From NCBI RefSeq assembly GCF_012932365.1, contig NZ_JAAIIH010000018.1, positions 1 to 44,179 of the forward strand: DNA of 44,179 nt. Direction: 5' to 3'. The position numbers and the translations under genes are program-made. The DNA comes from Bifidobacterium moraviense (GTDB lineage: Bacteria > Actinomycetota > Actinomycetes > Actinomycetales > Bifidobacteriaceae). The notes under the pieces were generated by a model that was given only the letters and a program-made list of their open reading frames with translations, was not told where the DNA came from and did no database searches. Shown in pieces: positions 26,532 through 34,423 of the stretch (its first letter is position 1; each line of letters starts with the position of its first letter).

Positions 26532-27607
26532 GTCAGCCCCGCGATCCGGCTGCCCAGATCCACCGTGGCGGGCGTGGAGCCGTCGTCCGCCTGCACCAGG
26601 CTCACGCCGAGCTCCGAACCGACGATGCCCACCGGGATCACGCGTCCGTCCGAAGCCACGCAGCCGTGCGTGCCGTTGGCGCGGTCCACGCCGAACACGG
26701 CCGCCGCGGGCACGCGCATCACCTGCACCGGCTGCGTGAGCGCCACGGAGGCGTCCAGCCCGGACGATGCCACCATCGTGGGGTCCATCTGCCGGAACGC
26801 CTCGGTGGCGGAGACCTTGGCGCAGAACGCCGGATCGTCGATCTCGACGGCGCCGGCCGGCAGCGTGGTGGTCTCGCCGAGCAGCGTGAACGAACGGTCA
26901 AGGTCCGACGCGATGCCGCTGCGCAGCGCAAGCTTCGCTATGCCGCCGGGAATGGAGCCCACCACGGATCCGGCGGCGATCTGCGCGCCCGGCACGCCCT
27001 GCCATGCGGTCACGGCAGCCGCCTGCACGGGAATCCACAGCACGTCGGCCATGTGCAGCGCGCCGTCCGCATCGTCCCCGTTGCCGGCGTCCTTCATGAG
27101 CTTCGCGACGGCCGTGGCGGTGGCGCGCGCATACGTGTCCGATTCGCCGTCCGCACCGAGTCCCAGCCGCGCCAGTTCGGCGTTGAGCGCCTTCACGTCC
27201 GCGCCCCTGTCCCCCACGGCAAGGTCGCGGTACAGCGGCGTGGAGGTGTTGAGCGCCACCACGGAGCGCCCGTTGACGGCGAGCGCCGGCTTGCCAGATT
27301 CCACGCCGGATTCGGCGAAGTTTCCCGTCACCGTGCCGGATGCGTTGACGATGAGGTCGCGCTGCGCGGACAGCGTGACCGTGACCGACGCGTTCTCCGC
27401 GCCGTTGTATTCCTGCGTGCCCACCGGCGATTCGGTGATCTCCCGCGCCTGCGCCAGCACCAGCGGCGCGCGGTCGGGTAGCCACAGCGCGCACGCCCCC
27501 ACGCTGAGCGCCACGGCCGCGAGCACGGCGAGCAGCAGCCACGTAACCGACACGCGGCGGTCTCCGGCGCCGCGCGGCCTTCGGTTCGTTGCCTTCATGG
27601 CCTTCAT
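26522..27607 (-). CDS. Membrane-fusion protein of ABC exporter (HlyD/MacA-like)
   Basis: A 361-residue protein with an N-terminal membrane anchor (about 21-43, VSVTWLLLAVLAAVALSVGA) and an exported part. A peptidoglycan-binding-type motif (LAVGDRGADVKALNAELARLGL) lies near residue 130-155. The later part has the beta-barrel-like features of MacA-type periplasmic adaptors, for example VALTQPVQVMRVPAAAVFGV followed by G-I-V-G-S-E-L-G-V-S-L-V. The start at 27607 (GAAGGGG upstream) or ATG 27598. First gene of a three-gene export operon. In Gram-positive relatives these adaptors assist substrate release rather than span an outer membrane. Confidence 0.85.
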   Translation of the reverse strand: MKAMKATNRRPRGAGDRRVSVTWLLLAVLAAVALSVGACALWLPDRAPLVLAQAREITESPVGTQEYNGAENASVTVTLSAQRDLIVNASGTVTGNFAESGVESGKPALAVNGRSVVALNTSTPLYRDLAVGDRGADVKALNAELARLGLGADGESDTYARATATAVAKLMKDAGNGDDADGALHMADVLWIPVQAAAVTAWQGVPGAQIAAGSVVGSIPGGIAKLALRSGIASDLDRSFTLLGETTTLPAGAVEIDDPAFCAKVSATEAFRQMDPTMVASSGLDASVALTQPVQVMRVPAAAVFGVDRANGTHGCVASDGRVIPVGIVGSELGVSLVQADDGSTPATVDLGSRIAGLTCS

Positions 27608-27924
27608 GCGCGCCCCTTCCCGTTGCGCCGACGCCCATGCGCCGGCCGTTCCGTGCCGACTTGCTGCGTTGACTGACTGTTCCGTGTCGACGGAGCGCGG
27701 ACGCGCCGCGAATGCGCCGTTGCCCAACGAAGCCTCCCGCCCCTGTGCCATCCACCCTACCGTGCGCCGCGCGCGATGCGCACGCCCCATATAGCCGTTT
27801 TGTGTATGTCGCGGCGTGTCGCCGTCGCACGGCACGTCCTACCACGTCCGGCCGGCCGCAACCGCACGGCAACGCGAGACACGTATGCTGTGGTTCGAAG
27901 GGTGATTCGACGAGGAGGGATTCC
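27608..27924. promoter_or_regulatory. Divergent control region, export operon and second two-component system
   Basis: A 317-bp region without a gene. Visible on the plus strand: a dyad GCCGT-CGC-ACGGC near 27829, a TATGCT -10-like box at 27884-27889 and GAGGAGGGA before the regulator start. A similar GCCGT/ACGGC core is found in the dyads of the first system, but the TGCCGTA-N5-TACGGCA site itself is absent. Confidence 0.45.
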
Positions 27925-28632
27925 ATGGACGAGCGAACCGGCGGCATCCGGAGGGACGACGCGCGACGCCCCGATGCACGTCCGATCGTCTCGTCGCCTC
28001 TGTCGGTCGGCGTCGTGGACAACGACATCCGCTCGCTGGATTCGCTGCGGCTCATCGTCGAGGAGCTGGTGCCGGATTCGCGGGTTCCCTGGACCGCCGT
28101 CGATGGCGAGGACGTCATCATCCGCTGCTTCGACGAGACCACGCGCCCCGACATGCTGCTGCTCGACCTGTCGTTGGAGGGACTGCAGGGACCGACCGTC
28201 TGCCGCATCCTCCGCGGGCGGCTCGACGTGATGCCGATCCTGGCCGTGACCTCGTATTCGCTGAACCGCTACCGCGACGAGTGCATCCGGGCGGGCGCGC
28301 AGGGACTCGTCTCCAAGAACGTGGAGGCCGACATCGCCGAGGCCATCGGGACCGTGCGCCGCGATGGCGTCTTCGGCGACGGGTTCGAGACCGCCGACGT
28401 GGCGCACAAGCGTCTGGCCGGTTCGCCGCGGCGTGAGGACGAACGCCTGAGCCCGCAGGAGATGGCGGTGATGGACATGCTCGCCGAAGGCATGGATGAC
28501 GCCGAGATCGCGGACCGGCTGCGCATCTCCGCAAGCACCCTGCGCAAACACGTCCAGCACGCCAAGACGAAGCTGCACGCCGCCACGCGCGTCCAGGCGG
28601 TGGTCAAGTGGCTCAAGGGGCACGATTGGTGA
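27925..28632 (+). CDS. NarL/LuxR-family response regulator
   Basis: A 235-residue regulator with a receiver (acidic DND 32-34, Asp81 in LLLDLSLEGLQGP, switch Thr in VTSYSLNRY, Lys in LVSKN) and a LuxR helix-turn-helix (LSPQEMAVMDMLAEGMDD ... TLRKHVQHAKTKL). The first 25 residues are a non-conserved arginine-rich lead. GAGGAGGGA precedes the ATG at 27925. It is divergent from the MacB-like export operon, its probable target. The receiver shares a common wording with the first regulator (VGVxDND, D-x-SL, VCRxxRGR, VTxYSxxRxRDE), so the two systems are paralogues. Confidence 0.92.
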   Translation: MDERTGGIRRDDARRPDARPIVSSPLSVGVVDNDIRSLDSLRLIVEELVPDSRVPWTAVDGEDVIIRCFDETTRPDMLLLDLSLEGLQGPTVCRILRGRLDVMPILAVTSYSLNRYRDECIRAGAQGLVSKNVEADIAEAIGTVRRDGVFGDGFETADVAHKRLAGSPRREDERLSPQEMAVMDMLAEGMDDAEIADRLRISASTLRKHVQHAKTKLHAATRVQAVVKWLKGHDW

Positions 28633-29888
28633 CAGACGAAGAAGCCGAAGAAGTCATGCCACAAAGCGGCAAGACGCCGCGCACATCATTGGCGCAGGTA
28701 CGCCAATGGTGCGGCGTACACCGTATGACGTACTGGATCATGGCCGCGATCGCCGCCTCGTGGAGCGTGCTCGAATGGGTCTGGGAACCGACCGTCGGCG
28801 TGTTCGGCGGTCTCGTCGCCGCCATACACGTGGCCGGCATCATGATGATCCCGATCTTCCCGCGAATGGCAAGCGCATTCACCATACTGTTCGCCGCGGC
28901 GGCCTGTCTGGTTCCGTCCTCCGGCGGCCCGAGTCAGATCTGGGGTCTCTTTCTGGCGTTCGGCGTGCTGGGATACACGGCGGCTTCATGGATGGCCGTC
29001 GGTTGTTACGCGACGCTCATGCTCGCCAGCGTCATCCAGCTCTACGTGCTGCAGCCCGCCGCCGTCACCGATCCGAGAACGCTGTTGTCCTTCGCCACGG
29101 CTCAGGCCATCGCCGCATGCTTCGGCAGGGCCCTTCAGTGGCGGCAACGCATGGAGGCAGCGCAGCGCGAGCGCGCTCTGCTGTCCGAACGGCAGCGGGA
29201 GATCAAGCGGAACACCGCGCTCGCGTTGGCGCTGCACGATCAGGTAAGCGGGTCATTGTCGCTCGCGTCACGGGAGGCGCAGCGACGCATGCGACGGATT
29301 CCTCCGGACAGCGATGAGTACGAGACCCTGCAGCGCATCAACGCCGACGTGCTCGACGGTCTGAACGGTCTGCACGACGCGATCGACCAGTTGCGCCATG
29401 TCGATGCCGCCGCGGGCGCCGTGCCACGGCGGCACGCACCGGAACCGGACGCCGATCTTCGGCATGCGCTCCGTCGACTCATCGAGCAGGAGGATCGGCG
29501 ACTCGCGAAGCTGGGGTATCACGGACAAGGCAGTGTGGAGTTCATGGGAAGCGACGATCTCAGTCCGCAACTGCAGCAGGAGCTGCTCGGTCTGACCGCC
29601 GAACTGTATGCCAACATCTGCAGGCACTGCCCGGCTTCCGGCACGTATGCGCTTTCGATACGCCGTGCGGAAAACGTCATCGTCGTCACGGAACGCAACG
29701 ACCGTTTCGGTGACGATTCCGGCACTGATGGTTCCGTTATCGGTGGCGAAGGCAGCGGCGAAGAGCTCCGCGGAGGCCATGGCCTTGCCCTGCATGCGCG
29801 TGCCGTCGCGGCGCTCGGCGGCACGTGCGAGTTCCGCCCGGACCATCACGCATGGTCCGTCACCGTTCGGATCCCCCTACGAGCCTAA
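28629..29888 (+). CDS. Sensor histidine kinase
   Basis: A 419-residue membrane kinase of the HisKA_3 type, partner of the regulator just upstream. About five helices lie at 33-50, 55-75, 82-98, 104-125 and 125-145, followed by a coiled-coil-like linker (about 165-195). The phosphoacceptor is His203 (LALHDQVSGSLSLAS). The ATPase domain has the N-box-like ELTAELYANICRHCPASG in place of the classical Asn motif and a glycine box GGHGLALHARAVAALGG. The start is GTG at 28629, overlapping the regulator stop as GTGA with AAGGGG upstream, the same coupling as in the first system. The signal is unknown. Confidence 0.88.
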   Translation: MTDEEAEEVMPQSGKTPRTSLAQVRQWCGVHRMTYWIMAAIAASWSVLEWVWEPTVGVFGGLVAAIHVAGIMMIPIFPRMASAFTILFAAAACLVPSSGGPSQIWGLFLAFGVLGYTAASWMAVGCYATLMLASVIQLYVLQPAAVTDPRTLLSFATAQAIAACFGRALQWRQRMEAAQRERALLSERQREIKRNTALALALHDQVSGSLSLASREAQRRMRRIPPDSDEYETLQRINADVLDGLNGLHDAIDQLRHVDAAAGAVPRRHAPEPDADLRHALRRLIEQEDRRLAKLGYHGQGSVEFMGSDDLSPQLQQELLGLTAELYANICRHCPASGTYALSIRRAENVIVVTERNDRFGDDSGTDGSVIGGEGSGEELRGGHGLALHARAVAALGGTCEFRPDHHAWSVTVRIPLRA

Positions 29889-30154
29889 CGGCCCGCAAAA
29901 CCACTGCAGCCATGGCGGGCAATGCCAGAGCGCAGATAACACACCGCTTGCCGGACATCCTATCCGTTCCGGTTTTCATCCGGGAACCTCGTCACCGGAC
30001 CGCATACACAAAATGACTATTGCGCATATCGGCAGGAGCCGAATCGCTGCTACGGTGGAATCAACCGAGACACAGGCATTCAGTGGGGAAGGCCCGTGAC
30101 AGCAGCGGAGATCGGCTCGGCAGCAACCGGACTCCGTCAGAGAGGGGAACCATC
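29889..30154. promoter_or_regulatory. Control region before the lipoprotein genes
   Basis: A 266-bp gap. A TTGCGC at about 30018 and TACGGT at about 30050 could be a promoter. The last 60 bp (from about 30104) are similar to the leader of the next gene (30940-30990), so the regulatory leader was duplicated along with the gene. Confidence 0.4.
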
Positions 30155-30895
30155 ATGAACGCACGAAACGGAAGAGCCCATGCCGCTGCCGCGGCCATCA
30201 TCTGCCTCGCCGCGCTCGCCGGCTGCGCCGGAGACCCCTCCACGGCGGCGTCGCAGACCGCGGACGATGGGATCTCTAGCGGTTCCAGCGTCGCTTCCAG
30301 CGCGCCCAGCTACATGACGGCCCCCATCACCGGCGAGAAGTCGGCCAGCTCCATCGCCGACCACATCCAGCAGTACCTCGACCAGCCGAGGATCATCACC
30401 GCATACGAGAAGCCGATCCTCGAACAGGCGCGAGACAACGGCGGACTCACCGCCAAACAGTACGAGGAGGCATGGTCGCACTTCAGGATGTGCATGGCAG
30501 GCAAGGGATACAGTTCGGTCACACCGACGAAATACCCCAACGGCGTATACGATCACACTGAAATGACATATGCGCCACAATCCATTCCGAATTTGCGTTT
30601 CGAGGATGACAAAATAGCTTGCTACCAAGATATCTCAGTCATCAATCAGGTATATAGCGCACAGGTGGGAAACCCGAACTTCTACGCCAACAGGAACGAA
30701 GCCATCGTCGACTGCCTGCACCGCAACGAGCTCGTTCCCAAGGACTACACCGCGCAACAATTCCAGAACGAAGAGCTCGATGCGATGCAGAACGAAACAT
30801 CGATGCTGAATACGCATCCGGATATCAATCTGCGCGACGAACGCGTGCGCGGCTGCTTCGCGGCAAACATGTCATTCTACGGATTCACGTACTGA
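30155..30895 (+). CDS. Lipoprotein, first of three tandem paralogues
   Basis: A 246-residue secreted lipoprotein of no family I recognise. The signal peptide ends in LAALAGC (Cys24, lipid attachment). A disordered Ser/Thr linker follows, then the conserved module: HIQQYLDQPRIITAYEKPILE and QARDNGGLTAKQYEEAW (65-108), then four cysteines at 113, 156, 187 and 234, probably two disulfides. The four cysteines and the module recur in the next two genes. GAGAGGGG precedes the ATG at 30155. The codons in the middle (30520-30660) are more AT-rich than the rest. It follows the second two-component system on the same strand and could be a surface ligand or sensor component. Confidence 0.85.
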   Translation: MNARNGRAHAAAAAIICLAALAGCAGDPSTAASQTADDGISSGSSVASSAPSYMTAPITGEKSASSIADHIQQYLDQPRIITAYEKPILEQARDNGGLTAKQYEEAWSHFRMCMAGKGYSSVTPTKYPNGVYDHTEMTYAPQSIPNLRFEDDKIACYQDISVINQVYSAQVGNPNFYANRNEAIVDCLHRNELVPKDYTAQQFQNEELDAMQNETSMLNTHPDINLRDERVRGCFAANMSFYGFTY

Positions 30896-30990
30896 TTTGG
30901 CGGACACGATCCCCGCACTGCAGCAAGCTTACGGAACGGCAACGGAGATCACTCGGCAGCAACCGAACTCCACTAGAGAAGGAAACCATC

Positions 30991-31725
30991 ATGAACGCAC
31001 GAAACGGAAGAGCATATGCCGCGGCCACGGCCATCGCCTGCCTCGCCGCGCTCGCCGGCTGCGCCGGAGGCCCCTCCACGGCGGCATCGCAGACCGCGGA
31101 CGATGGGATCCATGACGGCTCCAGCATCGCTTCCAGCGCACCCAGCTACATGACGGCACCCATCACCGGCGAGAAGTCGGCCAGCTCCATCGCCGACCAC
31201 ATCCAACAGTACCTCGACCAGCCGAGGATCATCACCGCATACGAGAAGCCGATCCTTGAACAGGCACGCGACAACGGAGGCATCACCGCCAAGCAGTACG
31301 AAGAGGCATGGTCGCACTTCAGGATGTGCATGGCGGGCAAGGGGCATCCGTCGCTGACCATCAAGCAGTACGCCAACGGGATCTATGATCAGGGCGTCGT
31401 CACGTACGGGCGGCAAGGTGCGCCGTCTCCGCGGTTCGACGACGACAAAAGCGACTGCTACTTCGAGATCGGCGTGCTCAATCAGGTGTATATGACGCAG
31501 ATCGGCAACCCCGACTTCTACGCCAACCAATCGGAGGCCATCGTCGACTGCCTGCACCGCAACGGTCTCGTCGCCAAGGACTACACCGTGCAGCGGTTCG
31601 TCACGGAGAAGGACGCTCGGAACGCGGAGGGACTTCCCGCATACAGCTTCGACCTCAGGGACCGCAACATCCTCGCCTGCTTCGCCGCCAACGGCTCCAC
31701 GTTCGGCGGCGTGGGGTTCGACTGA
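30991..31725 (+). CDS. Lipoprotein, second tandem paralogue
   Basis: A 244-residue paralogue of the preceding protein. The first 115 residues are almost identical (same signal peptide, lipobox LAALAGC, and the HIQQYLDQPRIITAYEKPI module). The second half is diverged but keeps the four cysteines in MCMAGKG, SDCYFEI, VDCLHRNG and LACFAAN. AGAAGGAAACC before ATG 30991 repeats the leader of the first gene. Spacing of 95 bp and the shared leader mark a tandem duplication. Function unknown. Confidence 0.85.
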   Translation: MNARNGRAYAAATAIACLAALAGCAGGPSTAASQTADDGIHDGSSIASSAPSYMTAPITGEKSASSIADHIQQYLDQPRIITAYEKPILEQARDNGGITAKQYEEAWSHFRMCMAGKGHPSLTIKQYANGIYDQGVVTYGRQGAPSPRFDDDKSDCYFEIGVLNQVYMTQIGNPDFYANQSEAIVDCLHRNGLVAKDYTVQRFVTEKDARNAEGLPAYSFDLRDRNILACFAANGSTFGGVGFD

Positions 31726-31763
31726 CGGCGCGATGCGCGGCGATCCGGGGTATGGGCGCAATG

Positions 31764-31795
31764 CCAATACATTGGAATACCAATACAATGGAATC
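31764..31795. repeat. AT-rich 16-bp tandem repeat
   Basis: CCAATACATTGGAATA and CCAATACAATGGAATC lie end to end; each holds a CCAAT-AC-A(T/A)TGG dyad. It is one of few AT-rich spots here, 85 bp before the third lipoprotein gene, and may be a promoter or operator. Confidence 0.6.
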
Positions 31796-31878
31796 AACGC
31801 GATCCGCATGGACGAGGATCGCGGCATCGGGGCTCGGCGCTTGGGACGGCCGATCCTCTCCGACGTTGGGAGCACATC

Positions 31879-32745
31879 ATGAACGGTTGGACTTCACGCA
31901 ATCCGCGCGGCGCATCGCATATCGTCTCGTCACGTCGTGCACCGTCGCGCATCCGCGCTGCGCTGGGAACCCTGTGCGGCATCGTCGCGCTGACGGCGAC
32001 GCTCACGGGCTGCGCCGGAGGCGATGGCAATACGGCGGGAGCGACATCGCAGACGGACACACGGGTGCCGTCGTCTGCGACGATCACGACGACGCCCACG
32101 AACAACGCACCGGGAGGGAATTCGACGGACGCACAGGCCGGGGTTGACGCCTCCGAACTTCCGCTGGCGCCCTCGGCGCAGCTCATCCAGCAGTACCTCG
32201 ACCAGCCGCGCATCATCTCCGCATACGAGAAGCCGATTCTCGAACGCGCCCGTGACAACGGCGGCGTCACCGACGACGACTATGAGGCCGCATGGACGCG
32301 GTTCGAGGGCTGCATGGCGGATCGGGGCTACACGAAAGTAACGGTAAAGCGCTACCCGAACGGCATCGTCGACCGGGGCGTCATGCGATACGAGCCGCGC
32401 ACCATACCTGCATACCGGTTCGGAGACGATGCCGACGAGTGCTATCGCGACATCGCGGTGCTCAATCAGGTGTACCTCGCGTAGGTGGGCAACCTGCGCT
32501 TCCTCGCCACCGACTCAGAGGCAATCGTGGATTGCCTCGTCTCACATGGACTTGCGCCCGCCGACTTCACCGTGGAAAAGTACACGCAGGAGCGTCTCGA
32601 CGCGCTGATGCAGGACCGTGGCTTCAACGAGGGGCTGAGCTACGATCTCACGGATCAGAACGTGCAGGGATGCCTCGCAGCCAACAATTCGGGCGTCGAC
32701 GTCAGCGATCGGCTCGCAGCCGACCTTTCGCACGACGGCGCGTAG
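31879..32745 (+). pseudogene. Lipoprotein, third paralogue, broken by an in-frame TAG
   Basis: The first part (31879-32484, 201 codons plus stop) has its own signal peptide with lipobox LTGC (Cys45), the conserved QQYLDQPRIISAYEKPILE module and the first two module cysteines. At 32482-32484 TAG replaces the CAG found in the sister genes (their VYSAQVGNP and VYMTQIGNP; here VYLA-stop-VGNL). The frame then continues for 86 codons to 32745 with the remaining cysteines (VDCLVSHG, QGCLAANN). A single C-to-T change explains the break. The leader differs from the first two, so it is the older copy. It could still give a secreted fragment with only two module cysteines. Confidence 0.85.
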
Positions 32746-33180
32746 GCACGTCGACCTTTCGCACGTCATACGGGCCGCACGCACGTCACGCGGAGCGCCC
32801 CCGACGTCACGCGGAGCGGACGCGCTCCCGGTGACGCAGCCCAGAAACGTTGGAATTACGCCGTTTGTGGCACCACCGTCACCGGGAGCGGACGCTCCGT
32901 GTGACAGTCGGCCCGCTCCGCGTGACGGGGAAGGCGCTCCGCGTGACGGTCGGGGCGCCCCGGCAAGGTGACGGCAAGGTTACGCGGGCGTCAACTTCCA
33001 TGAAACATCGTTCAACAATTTTCGATTTCACGGAATGTCGTTCAATGCTGCATTTACCATGGAAGTGTCGGCGATGAAGGGGGCGGTCGTACGGCCGCCC
33101 GAACGAGCAAGGAGAACGCCGGCCGTGGCCGTGCGCGAGCGAACGACGCGCGCGGCGATTCCCGAAAGGAACCCAACACC
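32746..33180. promoter_or_regulatory. Repeat R4 and phn promoter region
   Basis: No gene is seen in these 435 bp. The left half is repeat copy R4. The right half is the likely phn promoter: an AT-rich island at 32995-33065 bounded by CTTCCATG (32995-33002) and CATGGAAG (33058-33065), with TCGTTCAA at 33008 and 33038 (30 bp apart). A GGGCGG/CCGCCC hairpin follows near 33077-33096, then GAAAGGA before phnD. Confidence 0.55.
32785..32947. repeat. Dyad-symmetric repeat family, copy R4
   Basis: Sites start at 32785, 32806 (forward), 32823 (reverse), 32878 (forward), and 32893, 32914, 32935 (reverse). The spacings 21, 17, 55, 15, 21, 21 equal those of R1-R3. The inner arms CGCTCCCGGTGACG and CGTCACCGGGAGCG are a perfect 14-bp inverted repeat; in the other copies they have one mismatch. 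Confidence 0.93.
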
Positions 33181-34257
33181 ATGTTCGAGAAGATGAAGAA
33201 GCAGACCGCCGTCGTGCGCCGCGCCGCCGCCGGCATCCTGGCCGGAGCCATGTGCGTGAGCGCCCTCGCCGCGTGCGGCAACCCCGCCGCCAACGGCAAC
33301 GCCGACTCCAAGAACATCGACACCCTCAAGGTCGCCTTCGTGCCCTCCAAGGACCCGCAGGAGATCATCACCGCCACCGAGCCGCTGAAGAACCTGCTCA
33401 AGGAGCAGCTCGGCAAGGAAGGCTACACCGTCAACAACGTGGACATCACCGTCGGCTCCAGCTACGAGGCCGTGGGCGAGTCCCTGAGCGCCGGCACCGT
33501 GGACGTGGGCCTGATCCCCGGCGGCACCTACGTGCTGTACGACGACGACGTGGACGTGCTGCTCACCGCCACCCGCGGCGGCCTGAACGTCGACTCCGAC
33601 AACCCGAAGGACTGGAACGACGCCGCCCCGATCAAGAAGGACGACACCAAGCAGACCACGTCCTACCGCGGCCTGATCATCGCCGGCCCGTCCGCCAAGG
33701 GCCAGGAGCTCGCCAAGAAGGTCAACTCCGGCGAGAAGCTCACCTGGGACGACATCAAGGACGCCAACTGGTCCGTGATGGGCGCCTCCTCCCCCGCCGG
33801 CTACATCTACCCGGCGCTGTGGCTCAAGGACAACTTCGACGGCAAGTCGATCACCGACCTCACCCACGCCGCGCAGTCCGACTCCTACGGCTCCGCCTTC
33901 GCCCGCCTCGCGCAGGGCCAGTTCGACGTGCTCGCCACCTACGCCGACGCCCGCATGGACTACGAGCAGAAGTGGACCACCGACTTCGGCCGTCCGAACG
34001 ACATCTGGAAGGACACCGCCGTCATCGGCGTCACCCCGGCCATCTACAACGACACCGTGAGCGTCTCCAAGAACTCCAAGATCATGTCCGACGAGTTCAA
34101 GAAGGCCCTGTCCGACGCGTTCATCGCCATCGCCAAGACCGACGAGGGCAAGAAGGTCATCGCCGTCTACACCCACGAGGGCTACCAGCCGGCCAAGTCC
34201 TCCGACTACGACAACGAGCGTCAGGCCCAGGAACTGGTCAAGCAGCTCAAGAAGTGA
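33181..34257 (+). CDS. phnD: Phosphonate-type ABC transporter substrate-binding lipoprotein
   Basis: A 358-residue binding protein of the PhnD family. The signal peptide ends in LAAC (lipid attachment). Family wording includes KVAFVPSKDPQEI, GTVDVGLIPGGTYVLY, TSYRGLIIAGPSAKGQEL and VMGASSPAGYIYPALWL with the Ser-rich oxyanion-binding loop. Such proteins bind phosphonates, phosphite or phosphate esters outside the membrane. GAAAGGA precedes the ATG. It heads a phnD-phnC-phnE-phnE operon; a strong stem-loop follows it (34283-34322). Codon use is strongly biased, suggesting high expression. Confidence 0.92.
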   Translation: MFEKMKKQTAVVRRAAAGILAGAMCVSALAACGNPAANGNADSKNIDTLKVAFVPSKDPQEIITATEPLKNLLKEQLGKEGYTVNNVDITVGSSYEAVGESLSAGTVDVGLIPGGTYVLYDDDVDVLLTATRGGLNVDSDNPKDWNDAAPIKKDDTKQTTSYRGLIIAGPSAKGQELAKKVNSGEKLTWDDIKDANWSVMGASSPAGYIYPALWLKDNFDGKSITDLTHAAQSDSYGSAFARLAQGQFDVLATYADARMDYEQKWTTDFGRPNDIWKDTAVIGVTPAIYNDTVSVSKNSKIMSDEFKKALSDAFIAIAKTDEGKKVIAVYTHEGYQPAKSSDYDNERQAQELVKQLKK

Positions 34258-34282
34258 TCCCGGCCCATACGGGCCGACACAT

Positions 34283-34322
34283 GAAAGGGCCCTTGGTGCG
34301 CATTCACGCCAGGGGCCCTTTC
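34283..34322. terminator. Strong stem-loop between phnD and phnC
   Basis: GAAAGGGCCCTTGG pairs with CCAGGGGCCCTTTC, with one wobble, 25 bp after the phnD stop. It probably lets phnD be made in excess of the downstream genes by partial termination or by protecting the mRNA end. Confidence 0.8.
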
Positions 34323-34423
34323 GTACGTCCGCACGCGCCGTCGCACGCGGCGTACGCGACTCTCTCACGAACACCACCCCACCCCAGCCACAAGCAAGCA
34401 AGGAAACAGGAACGAGGCACCGC

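Noticed and set aside
32482..32484. Programmed reading of TAG as an amino acid
   Set aside because: No supporting element is seen nearby, and one C-to-T change in a duplicated gene is the simpler explanation.
33125..33196. A GTG-started 23-codon leader frame overlapping the phnD start
   Set aside because: AAGGAG precedes it at a plausible distance, but there is no codon-level evidence, and chance frames are common in this GC range.
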